This document shows, piece after piece, positions 23,414-37,353 of a stretch of DNA of 64,000 nt. The DNA lies in NCBI RefSeq assembly GCF_964275005.1, contig NC_092700.1:17889649-17953648 (forward strand), read 5' to 3'. The number at the start of each line of letters is the position of its first letter. Position 1 is the first letter of the stretch. The notes beneath the pieces were generated by a model that searched no databases, had not been told where the DNA came from, and was given only the letters and a program-made list of their open reading frames with translations. Source of the stretch: Diadema setosum. Taxonomy: Eukaryota; Echinodermata; Echinoidea; Diadematoida; Diadematidae. A program made the position numbers and the translations under genes.

Positions 23414-26400
23414 AATAATAATGATGATAAAAGTAATAATAATAATAACAATAATAATGAAAATGGTTAGATAATCATTAATAGTTGTAACGATAATGAT
23501 AATAATAACAATTTTTAGTGTTATTGATATCATTATTATTTCTTCTATTATTGTATCACGGTACACAACTATTGATGCTGGAATCTTGCTAATAGATAAG
23601 ACCTGCATCCTACAAAATTTAACATACTCCTTATTGAATCGCCGGTTAAAATGAACTTGCAGACGCTTCTGTATCTGCATGCTGAGTAAACATCTCTCTA
23701 TGAAAGACAGGAGGTTTATCACACATTGTGCATCTTCTATTTTGCTTCTTTCTTTTTTTTTTCGCGGAGAAGCTAAAAAGAAATCGTCTAATTTGTTGAT
23801 TAATGTTCCGTGCAATGTTCCATTTATCATCATTACTATACGATAACAGGTTTTGATTGATTTTGCGTGTCTCCATTCATCCGCCGAAAATCGGGGCAGC
23901 TTCCCTGGATTTTAGTCCCCAAAATTTTCTGTGAGAGAGGGTGGAAAAGTTCGGGAAAAAATCAAGACTGAGGATCTTTCGTCAGGGCTAGATGGATTAG
24001 CACGCATCACAGTGTCCTTGCGGAGAATGTCCCATAGCTTTGTGGTAATGATGAAGAACTCGGGCACATAATCATTACATTAGATGTGGGTCATGTTTGT
24101 TGCCTCTTGCTGTGCAGTGATAGGGTGTATCTTTTTCGGGGGGGCTCCTCTGTCGCTAAATCCTCCTGATCTTTTCTTGTGTGTTTTTTTCCTGGTTGAT
24201 GCTGTCCTATCTAAGAACAAAACCTCTCGATCGTAGATTTCTTTCACATTTCTTTTTTTTTTCTTTTGATGCTCCGAAAAGCACTTTCTGTTTCTCGAGC
24301 TTCTCGAATGCATTTCTCGTATCAGCCACGCACATAGCCTGCAGTTTCCTTCGGCATTTATAGCACTTTGAATAATTGCTCAAGCGTAAAAAGAATATAC
24401 CTGGGATTGCTTAATCATAATTTCGGATAATAATGGTGTAATGCGCAATCTAATTTATTTTTCATAACGGTATATGAAACGTCTTGTGTTTGACACCCAA
24501 ATTATGGTCTGATATAAAAAGTTAAAATGCGTATATTCCCCTTTCATGGTCAGCATCATTTACCACGTTTGCAATATTGAAGACTTTATATAGTGTTACT
24601 TGTTTGTGGAAATATGTAGACCAATGTAGATAGTCCGTGCACATCTTGAATTGCATGTGTGACTGGACCCTATATCCTCTGCCCTTGCGAGATCAAAATT
24701 AATCATTTAAATAGCTACCGAAAATCAGTGCTCTTCTGCTAGCGATGACTTGCGTCGCTTGAAACTGGGACAAGAGTTGAGGGAAAAAGAAAACGAAAAT
24801 CGGTAAACAGTGTGAAGTGGGTTGAGGAATGAAACATTTGAAAGGTAACAGCAACAGAGCAACAAGAACGTGGTGTCTTGCCATAGGCGTGCAGGCTAAT
24901 CGGAGATAACATACGCGGTAAGATATAGGCCAGCTGAGGACAGGATGAACATGAATGTTATGCTGATAAAACAAACTATGGTGTAAACTTGTCGAGAGAG
25001 GAGAACCTTGAGAGACAGGGAGGGATGGGGAGGGGGAGGGGGGGGGAGGGGGAGGGGGGGGGGGGGAGGACGGCCAGAGAGGAGGGGACGTGTTCCTAAG
25101 GGTATCGTTGTGGGTGCGTGGGTTAATGTTTCAGGACGTTGACTTTGTTTAGGGGGGAAACACACATTATATCAGTGTGTTACTGATATTGCTGATGGAA
25201 AACACACTTTGGAGACAAACATTTTGGCATGCTAAACTGTGTTGAGGTGTATGTTACTATCTATAATAGGTTAACTTCCATATAACGCACATTTTTCTTC
25301 AATCGGAGAAAATTCTCGGCTGTTGTAGATGTGCATGTTTAATGGAAAGCTTACTGATGATGATTATTATTATTTCTTTTTGCTGTCTAGTAAGTTCTTT
25401 AGTTTGTTTTATTTGTGTGCCTTTTCCCCGGCTTAACTTATGCAGATTACAATCTTTGTAACTTTCTTGAAGAAATTATTACTTGTAGATTTCAATAGCA
25501 ATTGGTGCAAGAGATTCAATTTGAAAATGAACTACCCTTACTGCATTTTTTCTTGTTGAAACTGTCAAAATTGGAAAGGAAACGATCGAATTATCAGATT
25601 ATGCACCGCTGTAAGCAATCTTGAAACAGAGACGTTGATTGATCTTATTAGCTTATTCAGCCTCCGGAGGCGTTTCTTTATAGTCAGACAATATGAAAGT
25701 CATACACATGAAAATTGTCTGCGGAATCAACGTTTTCCATAAAGGAACTACAAAAATAGCGGTCTTAGCCATATGTTTCTGTGTTTTCATTCCGGTCTTG
25801 ATATAATTGATTTGATTTCCACTGGAAAAAAAAGAAGAGTGAAGCATAAATAAAAAAAAAAAAATGTGACGTTCATAACTAAGAGATCAATTTTCACCAT
25901 ACAGAATGATAACATAAAAGATAGAGAGATATGTAGATATGACTCTAAAAAAAAAAGCAAGAAGGAAAAAAAAAAAAGAAAACCAGTGACGTGTCAAGCG
26001 GAGAACAAATTAGCATTGCTTTGTAGGCGACGCTATATACAGTGCTGTAAGTTACTCAATCAGCTAACTAATGATAGTCATGTTGGACACCATGTTGCCT
26101 GAATAATGATGTATAATTTACTAATTACTATCTCATTTCTACTTTTTTAAATCTTTTCTCAAATCCTCATGGTAACGATTTTGTTTTACGTTTTCATTAC
26201 GCATTTTTCACACTACGATTTTTTTTTCATTTTCCGACCTGTAATATTCTTTCTTGTAAGGAGACAAGGGTGAGTGTATTTTTTTTTCTCATTTTTTTTT
26301 GTCATATTGTGACAATCGAGATGCAAATTCTTTCTTTTTGTGACCCGCGAGAGAAAACGCCAAATGCAAGGCCGCTTGCCGAGGGCGAAACTAGTAAATG

Positions 26401-26563
26401 TATGTCGGACTCATAAATGTTTAAACCATACCTTTCAGAAGCAAGTAGGCCTACGTTTGTTTCTTTTCTTAAATTTTCGAATTCTTCAAGATGGTTTATT
26501 TGTTTATTTATTTATTCATTTATTTATTTATTTATTTATTTATTTATTCATTCATTCATTCAT

Positions 26564-26602
<39 letters not shown>

Positions 26603-26623
26603 TTTTTTTATTCATTTATTCAG

Positions 26624-26654
<31 letters not shown>

Positions 26655-29600
26655 TTCATTTATTTATTTATTCATTCATTCATCTATCTGTTTATATACA
26701 CCATACTTATTTATTCCCCGTCAGTAATCAAGTACTGTTTTCCAGAGGGTCCGGCAAACAAACACGTATAAGATAACAATCGTAAAAAATAAAAATAAAC
26801 ATAACTCAATACATCCGACAGAATAGAAGAGTATTTGTTGAAAACAATGGAATAGAACAGTGTTTGTTTGAAGGTTCATGCAACTCGTCTGAGGCAGAAG
26901 AATAATAATGATTCTGCTCCACTCGTATTTTCTACGTTTTTCTACAGGCATCGGAATAACGATCAAAAATGAAGGCGAATGCATCTTGGTGGCTCGGATA
27001 TTCTCGGACGGGCCTGCAGCGAAAAAAGGCACACTCAAAGTTGGTGAGTAGCCCTTTACGTATTTACACAACATGCTCTTTCTCTGCGTCAGTTCATTAT
27101 TCAAAAGTACCGTTAATCCGGAGGTTCATTATTCCAAAGGTTCGTGAATCCGAAAACGAAATAAGGCTTGTAATTACGAAGGCTTGGTATAGCATCTTAT
27201 CGCATACATACCTTTCTCTTTCAGCTTTCGCATTAACGAACCTTGTTTGTTTTCGGATTCACGATCCTTCGGAATAACGAACCGATTAACAACGAACCCC
27301 TTTCTATTTTTTAATTTTGGAATTAACGTATGCCTTCTAAATAACGCGACAAAATTCATGTTCGTGTATTTATGAACCCTATTTCATTTTCGGATTAATG
27401 AACATCTTATGGCATACTGAACTTGTGTGTTTCGGAACTGTTTGAATAACGAACTTTTTTTTTATTTTCTGATTAACGAACTTTCGGAATAACGACCATC
27501 ATCCGTTCTCCGTGCATACTGTACAATGCCTCAGCTGTAAACACTGTAAATACTCTACATAGGAAAGCACAGGATATCAACAAGTCATTATCGTCTGCAT
27601 GCAGCTCTGTTTGTCTTACCTCCCTGGTGTGATCTAGCGGGGAATATGCTGTGCATGGTACACACGATCTTAGTGCTAGTACTCACATCTCACCAAAAAA
27701 AAAAGAAGAAGAGAAAAAAAGATACGATGGTAAAGCAAAATCAGAGCCTTTGAATCTTTGAATCGAAATGTCGTGTTGTGGTGATATTATTTTTGTCTTA
27801 TTCTCTCCAGGCCTTACATCCAAAGGTTTTCATTATACGTGGGATTGCATTATCGAGTGTTACTTTCTCGCTGGGGAAAAATCAGTTGAAGGTTGTCGAA
27901 CTTTCTCGCAACGCATGTCTTTTTCACCGGAAGATGAACCAGATTTTACTGTATTCATTTTCAAAGTGCACGTCATTAACTTTGTGCATAAACATATCAT
28001 GTTCAAATCGAAAAACATGGTTTAAAGAGCGCACATATTAGGTTAACGGTATTAATGGTCGCAATATCAGATGGACATGATTAAGGACAGGCACTTTGCA
28101 TTGCGGCCTCCCCGTCTATTCGTACAGACGAAGAGTTGATAAGATTTAAGAGTTGATCTGTCTTTTTTTTTTTTTTTTTTTTTTTTTAGGGGCGAAAAAT
28201 AACTCTCGGGAGTATAAAGGTCTTTATGTATACAATGAATAATTATATTCTTTATTAATCTCCCAAGATTCTCCTCTTTATATTTTCAGGTGACGAGATT
28301 GTTGAAGTCAACGGGCGAGACGTCCACGGGCACCACGCCGAGAAGGTCGCCTCAATCATCAAGGCCCAATCTGATAAAGTGGTCCTCATGATCAAGGCGT
28401 CCTCAAGGTACGCTTACCGTATGCTTACTTTGATAATGATTACAATGTCATGATCATAATAACATTAATAATGATCGTTTTCATATTTGCCTTATTGACT
28501 TTAGACATAAACAAAACAATATCACCGTTGTGATCACATCGGCAATGAATATACGTATAGATACAATTTCAGTCGCGGCTATTTAGGACGATAGCACAAA
28601 ATAGAAGTAGTAGTAGTTGTAGTATAGTGGTATAGTGATTACTTCAACAAGAAAATAAGTTTGAAAGAAGCCCATCGTAAGTCCATCCCATTACATCAAA
28701 ATCCCAGCACCATCTCTTTCTTCTTTTTTTTTTTTAATGTCACTTACAGAATCAAATGGAAATGATTAACAAATGATACCGGAGTTATCTGACAAAAAAG
28801 TCTTCTGCCAATTCACAGGCGTCTTATAGATGCCACTTAAGACAATTTATTGAAACTTAAGGGCGTGTTTCTTTTTTTATCCGACTTCGTCTAGGATTTA
28901 ACTCCCTGCCTATAGGGAAATTGGTTGACTGATTGCGCCTATGTAGTAATTCATTGCCTTCACTCACTGGAGAATAGTCTACTTCCTTACCCATATCCCC
29001 TTGAATCCTTGGTTAATTTCCGGGTTGCTCTTAAAGTGGACCAATGTTTGGTTTTTATTTTTGGTTTTTGATATTTTTTTTTTCTTGTTTGAATTCCGTT
29101 CTTCTCCTCAGTCGGGATATTATACGTTAAGAGATTCTGGGGCCGGCAGTAAGCCAACACTAATTTCGAAGAATTATGACTTACGGAGCAGTGGAAGGCA
29201 TTATGTTTTCATGTCGCGAATATATTCCTCAGACAACAGGGTATTAGCACTAATCACGATCGATGTCAAATGATACATGACTGAATTAGGCGAAAGTATC
29301 TATTTCAAAGAAACTTTTGCACGCTTTTTGACCCCTTTTTTAGGAGAACCACGCATCCTCAAATAGAATCCATTGTAATCCATGTTAAGACCTTCTGGAT
29401 TCACTTTAACAACAAAGAGCAACGATGATAAAATCCAGACAAAATTGAAAAGGAGCATGCATTACACACATCTTGTCTTGTCTTGTCGTATACTGTAATA
29501 AAGTTTGAAAAGAAGTTTCAGTGCCCTCAAAAAGCGCAAACCAAAAATGCTGGAATAAATGTTTCAAAGCGGTCAACCCTGACCTAATGATGCTGAATAA

Positions 29601-32600
29601 CAAACAAACAAAAAATCATCTATGGTTTTGTTTCATGTTTTTAATGTAGTGAATTTAGTGTAACTGACGCCTTTTCGTCATGACCATTATCAGCATTTTC
29701 TCGACTTAACTTTTTATGTTTTACAATTTAATGGACTATGTTTTTTTTTTATCAAAAAAAGACATTCGATATCATTCTATGATAACCCTATCAATATATA
29801 GTAAAGGCAAAAGTGTGGTGTATTTCTTTTCAATTTCACATCAGACATACAAAGATGCGGTGATGCCCTTTGTGGCGTTTCATCCACTTAGAAACAAACC
29901 ACAATAAATCAAAGAAGATTATAATTTTTCATTGTTTCATTAATGTTTTAAGTCAATAGTGCTCAGTTCTATATATAAATGGAAGAAATTTCCCCCTTTT
30001 TTTCAACCAAAGTTGAGAGACCTTCTTCCTTTTGGCCCTTAATTCTGATATCCTCCATGTCAGGTACAGCTACCTATAGTTGCCAACAGGATACCATTTT
30101 TGCAACTTTAGGTAAGATTTTCTCCTGGGTTGTTAATCGGAGATGAGCACGTAGAGTTTTAGCTCTTGAATTTCCTTTAAGTAATACTATAGCCGTCGCA
30201 GGTGACGATATTTTTAGACTCGTCTTGTCATTGTTACGTAATGACGCATTGTCTTTTTTTTTTTTCTATATCGGCGACTACATTAGTCAGTATTCTGCAA
30301 TTAAGTAGTCAACACAGTTCAAGACGTCGTTGCAGTGCCCGTTATAAAGTCACTTGATTTAGAATTCTAGTGACTGAATAAAACAGCATTTCAAGTATTC
30401 CTTTGCACTTCTTTTGGTTTGTTCAAGGGTCTTCCGGGGGGTCTGTAGATGGTTTATTCATCATATGAACTTGTGACTATGTAGATAAAGCTAAGATGTT
30501 GATGTGATGTCTGTCGCAACGTGCGTCGTCGTTTTGAGCTATTATCACGATATCAATAGTTTTGCAGATACAAATTTCAGCAGACATCTGAAGTCACACT
30601 GAACTCGGTAACCATCACTGGTGACCTGTTTTCATGATTATGTCAATAGGAATTGGAGAATGTGGTCCTTAAAGAGGTTGATTTGGATCGCAAGAAAGGC
30701 GAATCATGACTAAGAGACTGTTGAGATGTGACCACCTACGCACACCTGTTCGTAGCCTTTTGACAAGGCCTCTTACTGGTTGAGATTTTCACCGCACACT
30801 TCGACGCAGGTTTTAACGAGATTTAAATGCTGCTCACGCGCTTTTACCTGTTTTCCTTCTGTATACAGGATGGATTATATCCAATACCTATCACTCTAAC
30901 GTACCAGGATACTTAAATAGATCAGGGGAAAATTCATAAAGTCAGTTTGATGAGGACCAACTAGTAGATGTAAATGAGGTCTACTGATACCCCTTCAAAG
31001 TACATCCCATGCATTTAGACGCTATAGGCGCGCTTTTCTTTAATCTAAATTCCGTAAACATGTGCGATTTCTGAGCAATGAAATCTTATAGTTTTCCTGC
31101 AAAGACGTCTGTGCAGAGTTTGAACAATGTCCTCACGTAGACATTCAGAGGTTTTCCCTTGATTTCGATTGACTTCCTGCAGGTGTGGGGGAAATATAGA
31201 AAGTCGTCAGTCAGATCAAGAGAGAAAGCCGAACAATCGTGCTTTCTTTCATTGATGTGAATCACCACCTTTTACCCTTTGCTTCCGGATTGTCTGGAAA
31301 CGATTCTACCGCACAATCTAAAACAACATCATGGAATTTGGCAGGAAGGAATAATTTCCTATATACTTGCGATAGAATGATTCCGATTACAGACTGTATA
31401 TGGCAACACGTTGTCATCATCATTACAGCGTCTTCTTCACTGAACAGTCTTAAAGTCAAGGAATCATATTATAGAGACCTACTGAAAACAGTCTGATTGT
31501 AGATATTGGTATAAATCACTGTCATGGTTGCCATAGTCACTACTATCATTGTAATCATGTTTATTGCTCATCAGTGAATGTTATAAGCCAGTTCGGAGTT
31601 AGCTCATGGACACATTAGTTCAAATGACCTAGCTTTCTTTATTTTTTCCTCAGTCAGTTTGGGACAATTCACTCGTTTTCAGAGCGACATGAAAACGCAT
31701 AATCTTTACTTAGCATTTTATGGGATTCATCAATCCTGTCCAAACAAAGAATGAACTTGCGTAGACCAGACGACCAGAACGATCCGTCACTTAACACTTG
31801 GGAAAGCATGCATTTCCTTATTTTGTATTGAGTGCATTTTTAATCTCTTTCTACTGATATTGCCAAATATACCACTTTTGCTGTCGGATGTGCTGGTAAG
31901 CAGCATCTATAAGTATTACATGAATAATCATTACATCACAAATGCTTATCTATCGTGCCTGTTAGGATAGGAATGACTGTTTTTCTGCTCATGCGCAAAG
32001 TGGAACTGCGAACTGGCTCATTGAAATAGAGCTACGCAATATGTTATTTAAGATTATTTTTTTTGTGTTAGGGGCCGCCAAAGATTTCTTAACCCACCAT
32101 GTCCCTCTTGACCCAGGTGTAGAAATGGCTACCTGGTAATGCAATCACAGGAGAGGCTACCCTGGGTAAATAACACCATATAATTATGTGATGATTATTA
32201 CAGTAGGCCTGTATGCAAGTTATTACTATAACTGTCAAACCTGTCTATAGTGGCCACCCAATCGAGTCAAAAAGTGGCCGTTATAGACAGGTGGCTGCTA
32301 TAGACAGATTCTTTCACATGCGTTTTCTCTCGGAAGGAATTGTTTTTAGTGGTCGTATAGACAGGTGGGCGCTAAGACAGGTTTGACTGTATACTGTCTT
32401 TACCACATTTTCAGATGATGATTTTGTCTTCTTACTCCTTTTACTTACAGCTCAAAGATTTCTGTCGGCACACAGAGCGAAAACCGACACACGATATGCG
32501 GTGACGCCTCCAGAAGACCACGCCCACTCAGCATCGTCTCGGGATCAGCCACTTCCAGTACGTATGATATGCATATCTTGTATGTCTATCCAAGGAGGTG

Positions 32601-32612
32601 TGATACCCCTAC

Positions 32613-32681
<69 letters not shown>

Positions 32682-35600
32682 CAGATAGATAGATAGATAG
32701 ATGGATAGATAAAGATATAGATATATTCATTCATTTATAGTGTATATATTACTATTATAAGGTTAAACCTTTGTAAAGTCACATTTTTAAAGAAGATTAT
32801 TTGGAGATATAATGTGTGCACGCCACTGGCACACTTATGTGAGGGGGGGGGGGGATGGGAGTGGGACGGGGGTCATGGACGGGTGGGAATATACGTGCAT
32901 TCCCTAATTACATCACACGACACCCGTACGTGTGTGACTGGTACGGGCTGCAAGTTAGTCACCCTATATGGGCTTGGCAACAGAAAAAAAAAAAAACAGC
33001 AGAACAAAATAAAACATACAGTTTAAGTGGACTGAAAGAAAGTAACCATACATACTGTACATTGATATATAGATAACATAATAACATAGATGATTTGCTT
33101 ACCTTTCTGTGCAAAATCCGCCATGAATTATTATGAACCATGTGTATATTTCTGAAAGTGATCATCGTTGAGTACATTGTACCATACAGAAACAATAAAA
33201 TGAAATGAAATGAAATGAAACATTTATTCAAAAAATCAAAATGGAACACGTTTGATCAAGATTCGAGTATATTGGGGAGTTTCACAGTTTCGATTTTCAA
33301 TTCAATTCAATTCAATGCAATTCATGTTTACTCGTCCAATGGAAAAAAAAAATGCAGAAAATTCAATGCGGGATTTTTCCACAACATAAACATATAAAAA
33401 TATAATAGGCGTACATATTTTCACCAAACAAGGATATTGGAACCGATTCAAATTACGGTAGGGGATTAGATCATGACGTAACTTATCTACAGTGTATGTT
33501 CACGTTATGTAATAATAATAATGATATAAACAAATTGGTAGATAATTCAACAATAATTCAACCATACTATTCTAGTGCCCTTTCCCCCTGAAGTAAGTAG
33601 TCATAGTATCTTGACAATATGCTACAAAAGATACAGGATATTATTTTGTTTCTTATACTTAAACACAACTTAACTTTAACACATCTTAGTTAAGAGTTGT
33701 TTGAAGGTAAAAAAAAATATGGTGGAATTGAATGGTTTGCAGGTAAAAAATTATAGAAGTGTGATATGATTACATCATTACCTCACATCTATGTAGTTCT
33801 GATAAATGTCGCTGTTGTGTTTGTGTGTGTGTCTGTTGTATGTCTGTCGTCTGTCTGTCTGTCTGTCTGTCTGTCTGTGTCGTGTCCCTGTTTTGTCAGA
33901 CGTGCAACGAGGTTGACCAAATCCTGTAAACAGTTCATTGGCCGCTACAACACGACAAGAAAGGAGCCTGTAATCGTTACATCCTCGAAGTCAAACCATC
34001 ACTTCTTACATGTTGATCTCACCCTCCCCTTCTTGCCTGTCGATCTGCCGCCTTGTTTCCCCTTCTGATAACGACCATGATCAGCATCCGTTATACATAT
34101 TCCTCCCTTGAACACTTCATCACACAAACTAAACTATGAGAAAAATGACCACTTTTCTAATTGAGAAAACGTATGGCGTACATGGATATTCCTATTATAT
34201 TTCTTGTATTTTTCTATCCCTGAAGTATTTTATATGTGTCTGTAAATTAAAAAATAAGACCCCTATTTTGGAATCTTTTAAGGCTTACTTTAAAAAAAAA
34301 AAGGTAAACTTGCCACTCATTTAAAAAAATGGAGGTTTGAAATATAAATTGAAACTGTATAATTATCTTACAAGGTATTTTTGTCACATTTGATATGTAA
34401 TATTTTATGTATTCATTTTGTAATAGTGTTCTTTTTTTCCTATATTTTGTGATTCTGCAATTTACTTTTTTTTAATTCTTTGCTCTAAATTCCGTTTATT
34501 TTTGACCAATAAATACTGAATTACATTTGAAAATGACAGCGTCGCAGACTCATGAAACATTCACGAAAAGAAGGGGGAGACAAGGGAAAAAAAATTGCCT
34601 CGAAACTTGTCACGTTCGCTGAGCGGAGCGAAACGCTGCGTGTGACTGATAACTTTTGACAAGGACTCGGTCAAAAAGGAGCTACGTTCGAGCGAGGTAT
34701 ACAGTATCCTTTCTTGGATTCAGGCACCCGGAGCTTATTTTTGCCTGTGGTTTGTTGGCTATCACTTGAGTCACCGGCGGGGCTGGCCCGATGATCACGA
34801 TTCCGTCACAAGTTGCAGGCGGCATCAACCCTTAAAGGCATAGTTTACCATTTGCAGATGAAAGCATTAGTGCTTTAAAATAGTTCTAAAATGTGAGTTA
34901 GGGATAGAAACAACCACTGTCAAAATTTGAATCCGTATAATCGATGTTAAGTGTTGTTAAATACACAAAATGTGAACAATAGTTATAATAAAAATGTTTC
35001 CAGACTAAACCGTATACAGTTACGGTTTACTGAGAAAAACCCTGATATCTCCTTATATTTTAGGTTTTATTGCAAATATTTAATATGGTAGGATGTTTTA
35101 TGATACAACAGACCTACACATATGCATCAAATGTGATATCTTGAACATTTTTGAAATCACTGCTCCCAAAGGTAAACTGGACCTTTAAAGGGACCGTATA
35201 GTTTTGGTTGAGACCTAACTTGCAAAGGTTTCTGACATGTTTGGGTGAGGAGCCTCTTATAAAATATGAAAGAGCATGAACTATATCGGTAAATTTTCAT
35301 GAAATAAACTCAGATGGTATGATCTGTACTACTTCATAAGTGGTTTCTTGGTATTGCACATAAAGTCAAAAGCCCAACCCTCATCTCCACTTATACTTTA
35401 CCATCCCTAATTAACCCTTAAAGGACACCTACATCTTGTCAAGTTACTTTTCTTTAGCAAGATGAAGTAGTACAAATTAGCACAAATTGGGTAAGGAATT
35501 TGGAATGAGCCTATAATGATATTTGTGATAAGAATATTAATGACGCCATAATGACACTTCGATATGACGTATAAGGAATTGGAATATACTGAAATAGCTA

Positions 35601-36271
35601 AACAATGGCAAATAGAAAGTGGGGAAAAGAAAAAAAAACAACCACTAGGAACCTAGGAAAAGAAGAAAGTGAAGGAGGAGGAAGCGGAGGAAAGGTTGTG
35701 GGAGAAAAAAAAAACTGAAGAAACACACACGTGAGCTACTTTCTCTCAGTATAGTCATATAATACTTTCCATCATAATTGTACATTCATAATAATTTCAA
35801 TTAAATGGGGTGTGGCTTGGACAGACAGTGCAATGTTATATTTCCATGATATCACACAACAACTTACTGTAAAATCAGCACATAACTGACCCCTCCAAGA
35901 AACGGAAGCATGTCAGCGTAAGATCTGAATTGATTGGTTGCAGCTCAGTGGTTACGATTATTTCACTGTCGATGTGCTGAATTCGAGTAGTCGTATTTGG
36001 TTGTTCAAAAGTTCTCATGTTGACATTATCATGATTATGATATTGTCTCTTGTGTAATACTTCTCTCTTGTCCTGAAAAAAAAAATTAATCCAGAAAATT
36101 ATTATCAAAATTGCAATTGCGCAAGTTAGAAATGTTGCAGGGCCCTCAAAGAATAAGGTTTTATATGAATAATATAAAACATAATAATATGAATACTGAA
36201 TAAATTAAAAATAATAACTTTTATAAGTAGAACAAAATTAAAAGATCTGTGCGACTGCGCACGAGATTGTG

Positions 36272-36302
<31 letters not shown>

Positions 36303-36871
36303 TATATATATAACCATATACACGTATATCAAAATTTACCAATATAATTTTTCAATGAAAACATGAGAAATATAAAGCTTCCATGAACTTCTTTTTTTAC
36401 GTCTGATTCCAAGGAAACTCCAAGCATTGCATATTTTGCTTATACTTCCCAGCATGGAATGGAGTGAACTTGAACTTTAAATCTTCCTAGGCACCTTAGA
36501 GGCTCTCGAGACGTTTATCTTAGCCAAGATCTTCTTGGGCAATGCTCCGAGTCGAAAAGGAAAACAAAAAGAGAAAGAAAAGGAAACAAGTAACTAACCT
36601 CAATGACTTTCTCCTTACTGTTATATGTGACTTAGATTCGTACCCAACCCTAACACCCACACATCCACACACCCTGCATACATGCACAGGCATCACATTG
36701 TTTCAATTGACGAAAGTAACATGTGTCGAATGCGCATTTATAGTTTTCTCATCTTTTCGCCTCGTGTGCAACAGCGTCATACGAAAAATATTACACCTCT
36801 TGATGCAAATTCCGCAACATTCGCAGTGGTCATTTACTTCATTTTCATAGTCGTCATCACCATCGATAGTA

Positions 36872-36930
<59 letters not shown>

Positions 36931-37067
36931 GCATCATCATACAAAGTATGATAGTAGTAAGAGTCGTAGTATAATACAAGTTAAAGTAATATCTTTATCG
37001 TTATTAATATTGTTAGTGTTATTAACTATGATGATGATGATGATGATGATGATGATTATTATTATTA

Positions 37068-37101
<34 letters not shown>

Positions 37102-37245
37102 CGTCATTATCAGAAAAAGTATATAGTAATGTTTGTGGCAGTAGTAAAATGAATATGCAGTATAGTATAGTAGTGTTAGTACAAAGTGTAATAATCATAT
37201 AAGTTTTGTAGTACATGTGTATAAGTAGTAGCAGCAACGGCAGTA

Positions 37246-37278
<33 letters not shown>

Positions 37279-37315
37279 AAGCAGCAGCAGCAGTAGTAGT
37301 AGTAGTAGTAGTGTA

Positions 37316-37353
<38 letters not shown>

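Larger units (their letters stand above)
18359..26947 (+). other. PH-PDZ intron 1 (8.6 kb), repeats and one possible extra exon
   Basis: It holds a GC-rich open stretch at 20268-20453, a strong hairpin at 20455-20510 and a tRNA-like relic near 20590. Simple repeats are at 21388-21451 (AAC), 23310-23465 (AGT/ATA) and 26492-26690 (TTTA). A G-rich run lies at 25017-25078. Nothing else is recognised. Confidence 0.6.

Noticed and set aside
23297-23833. A 178-codon frame ending in poly-Ile and poly-Thr
   Set aside because: Most of it is triplet microsatellite and the rest has no motif or splice support.
26340-26776. Phe/Leu/Ile-rich frames on the plus strand
   Set aside because: They are translations of the TTTA microsatellite.
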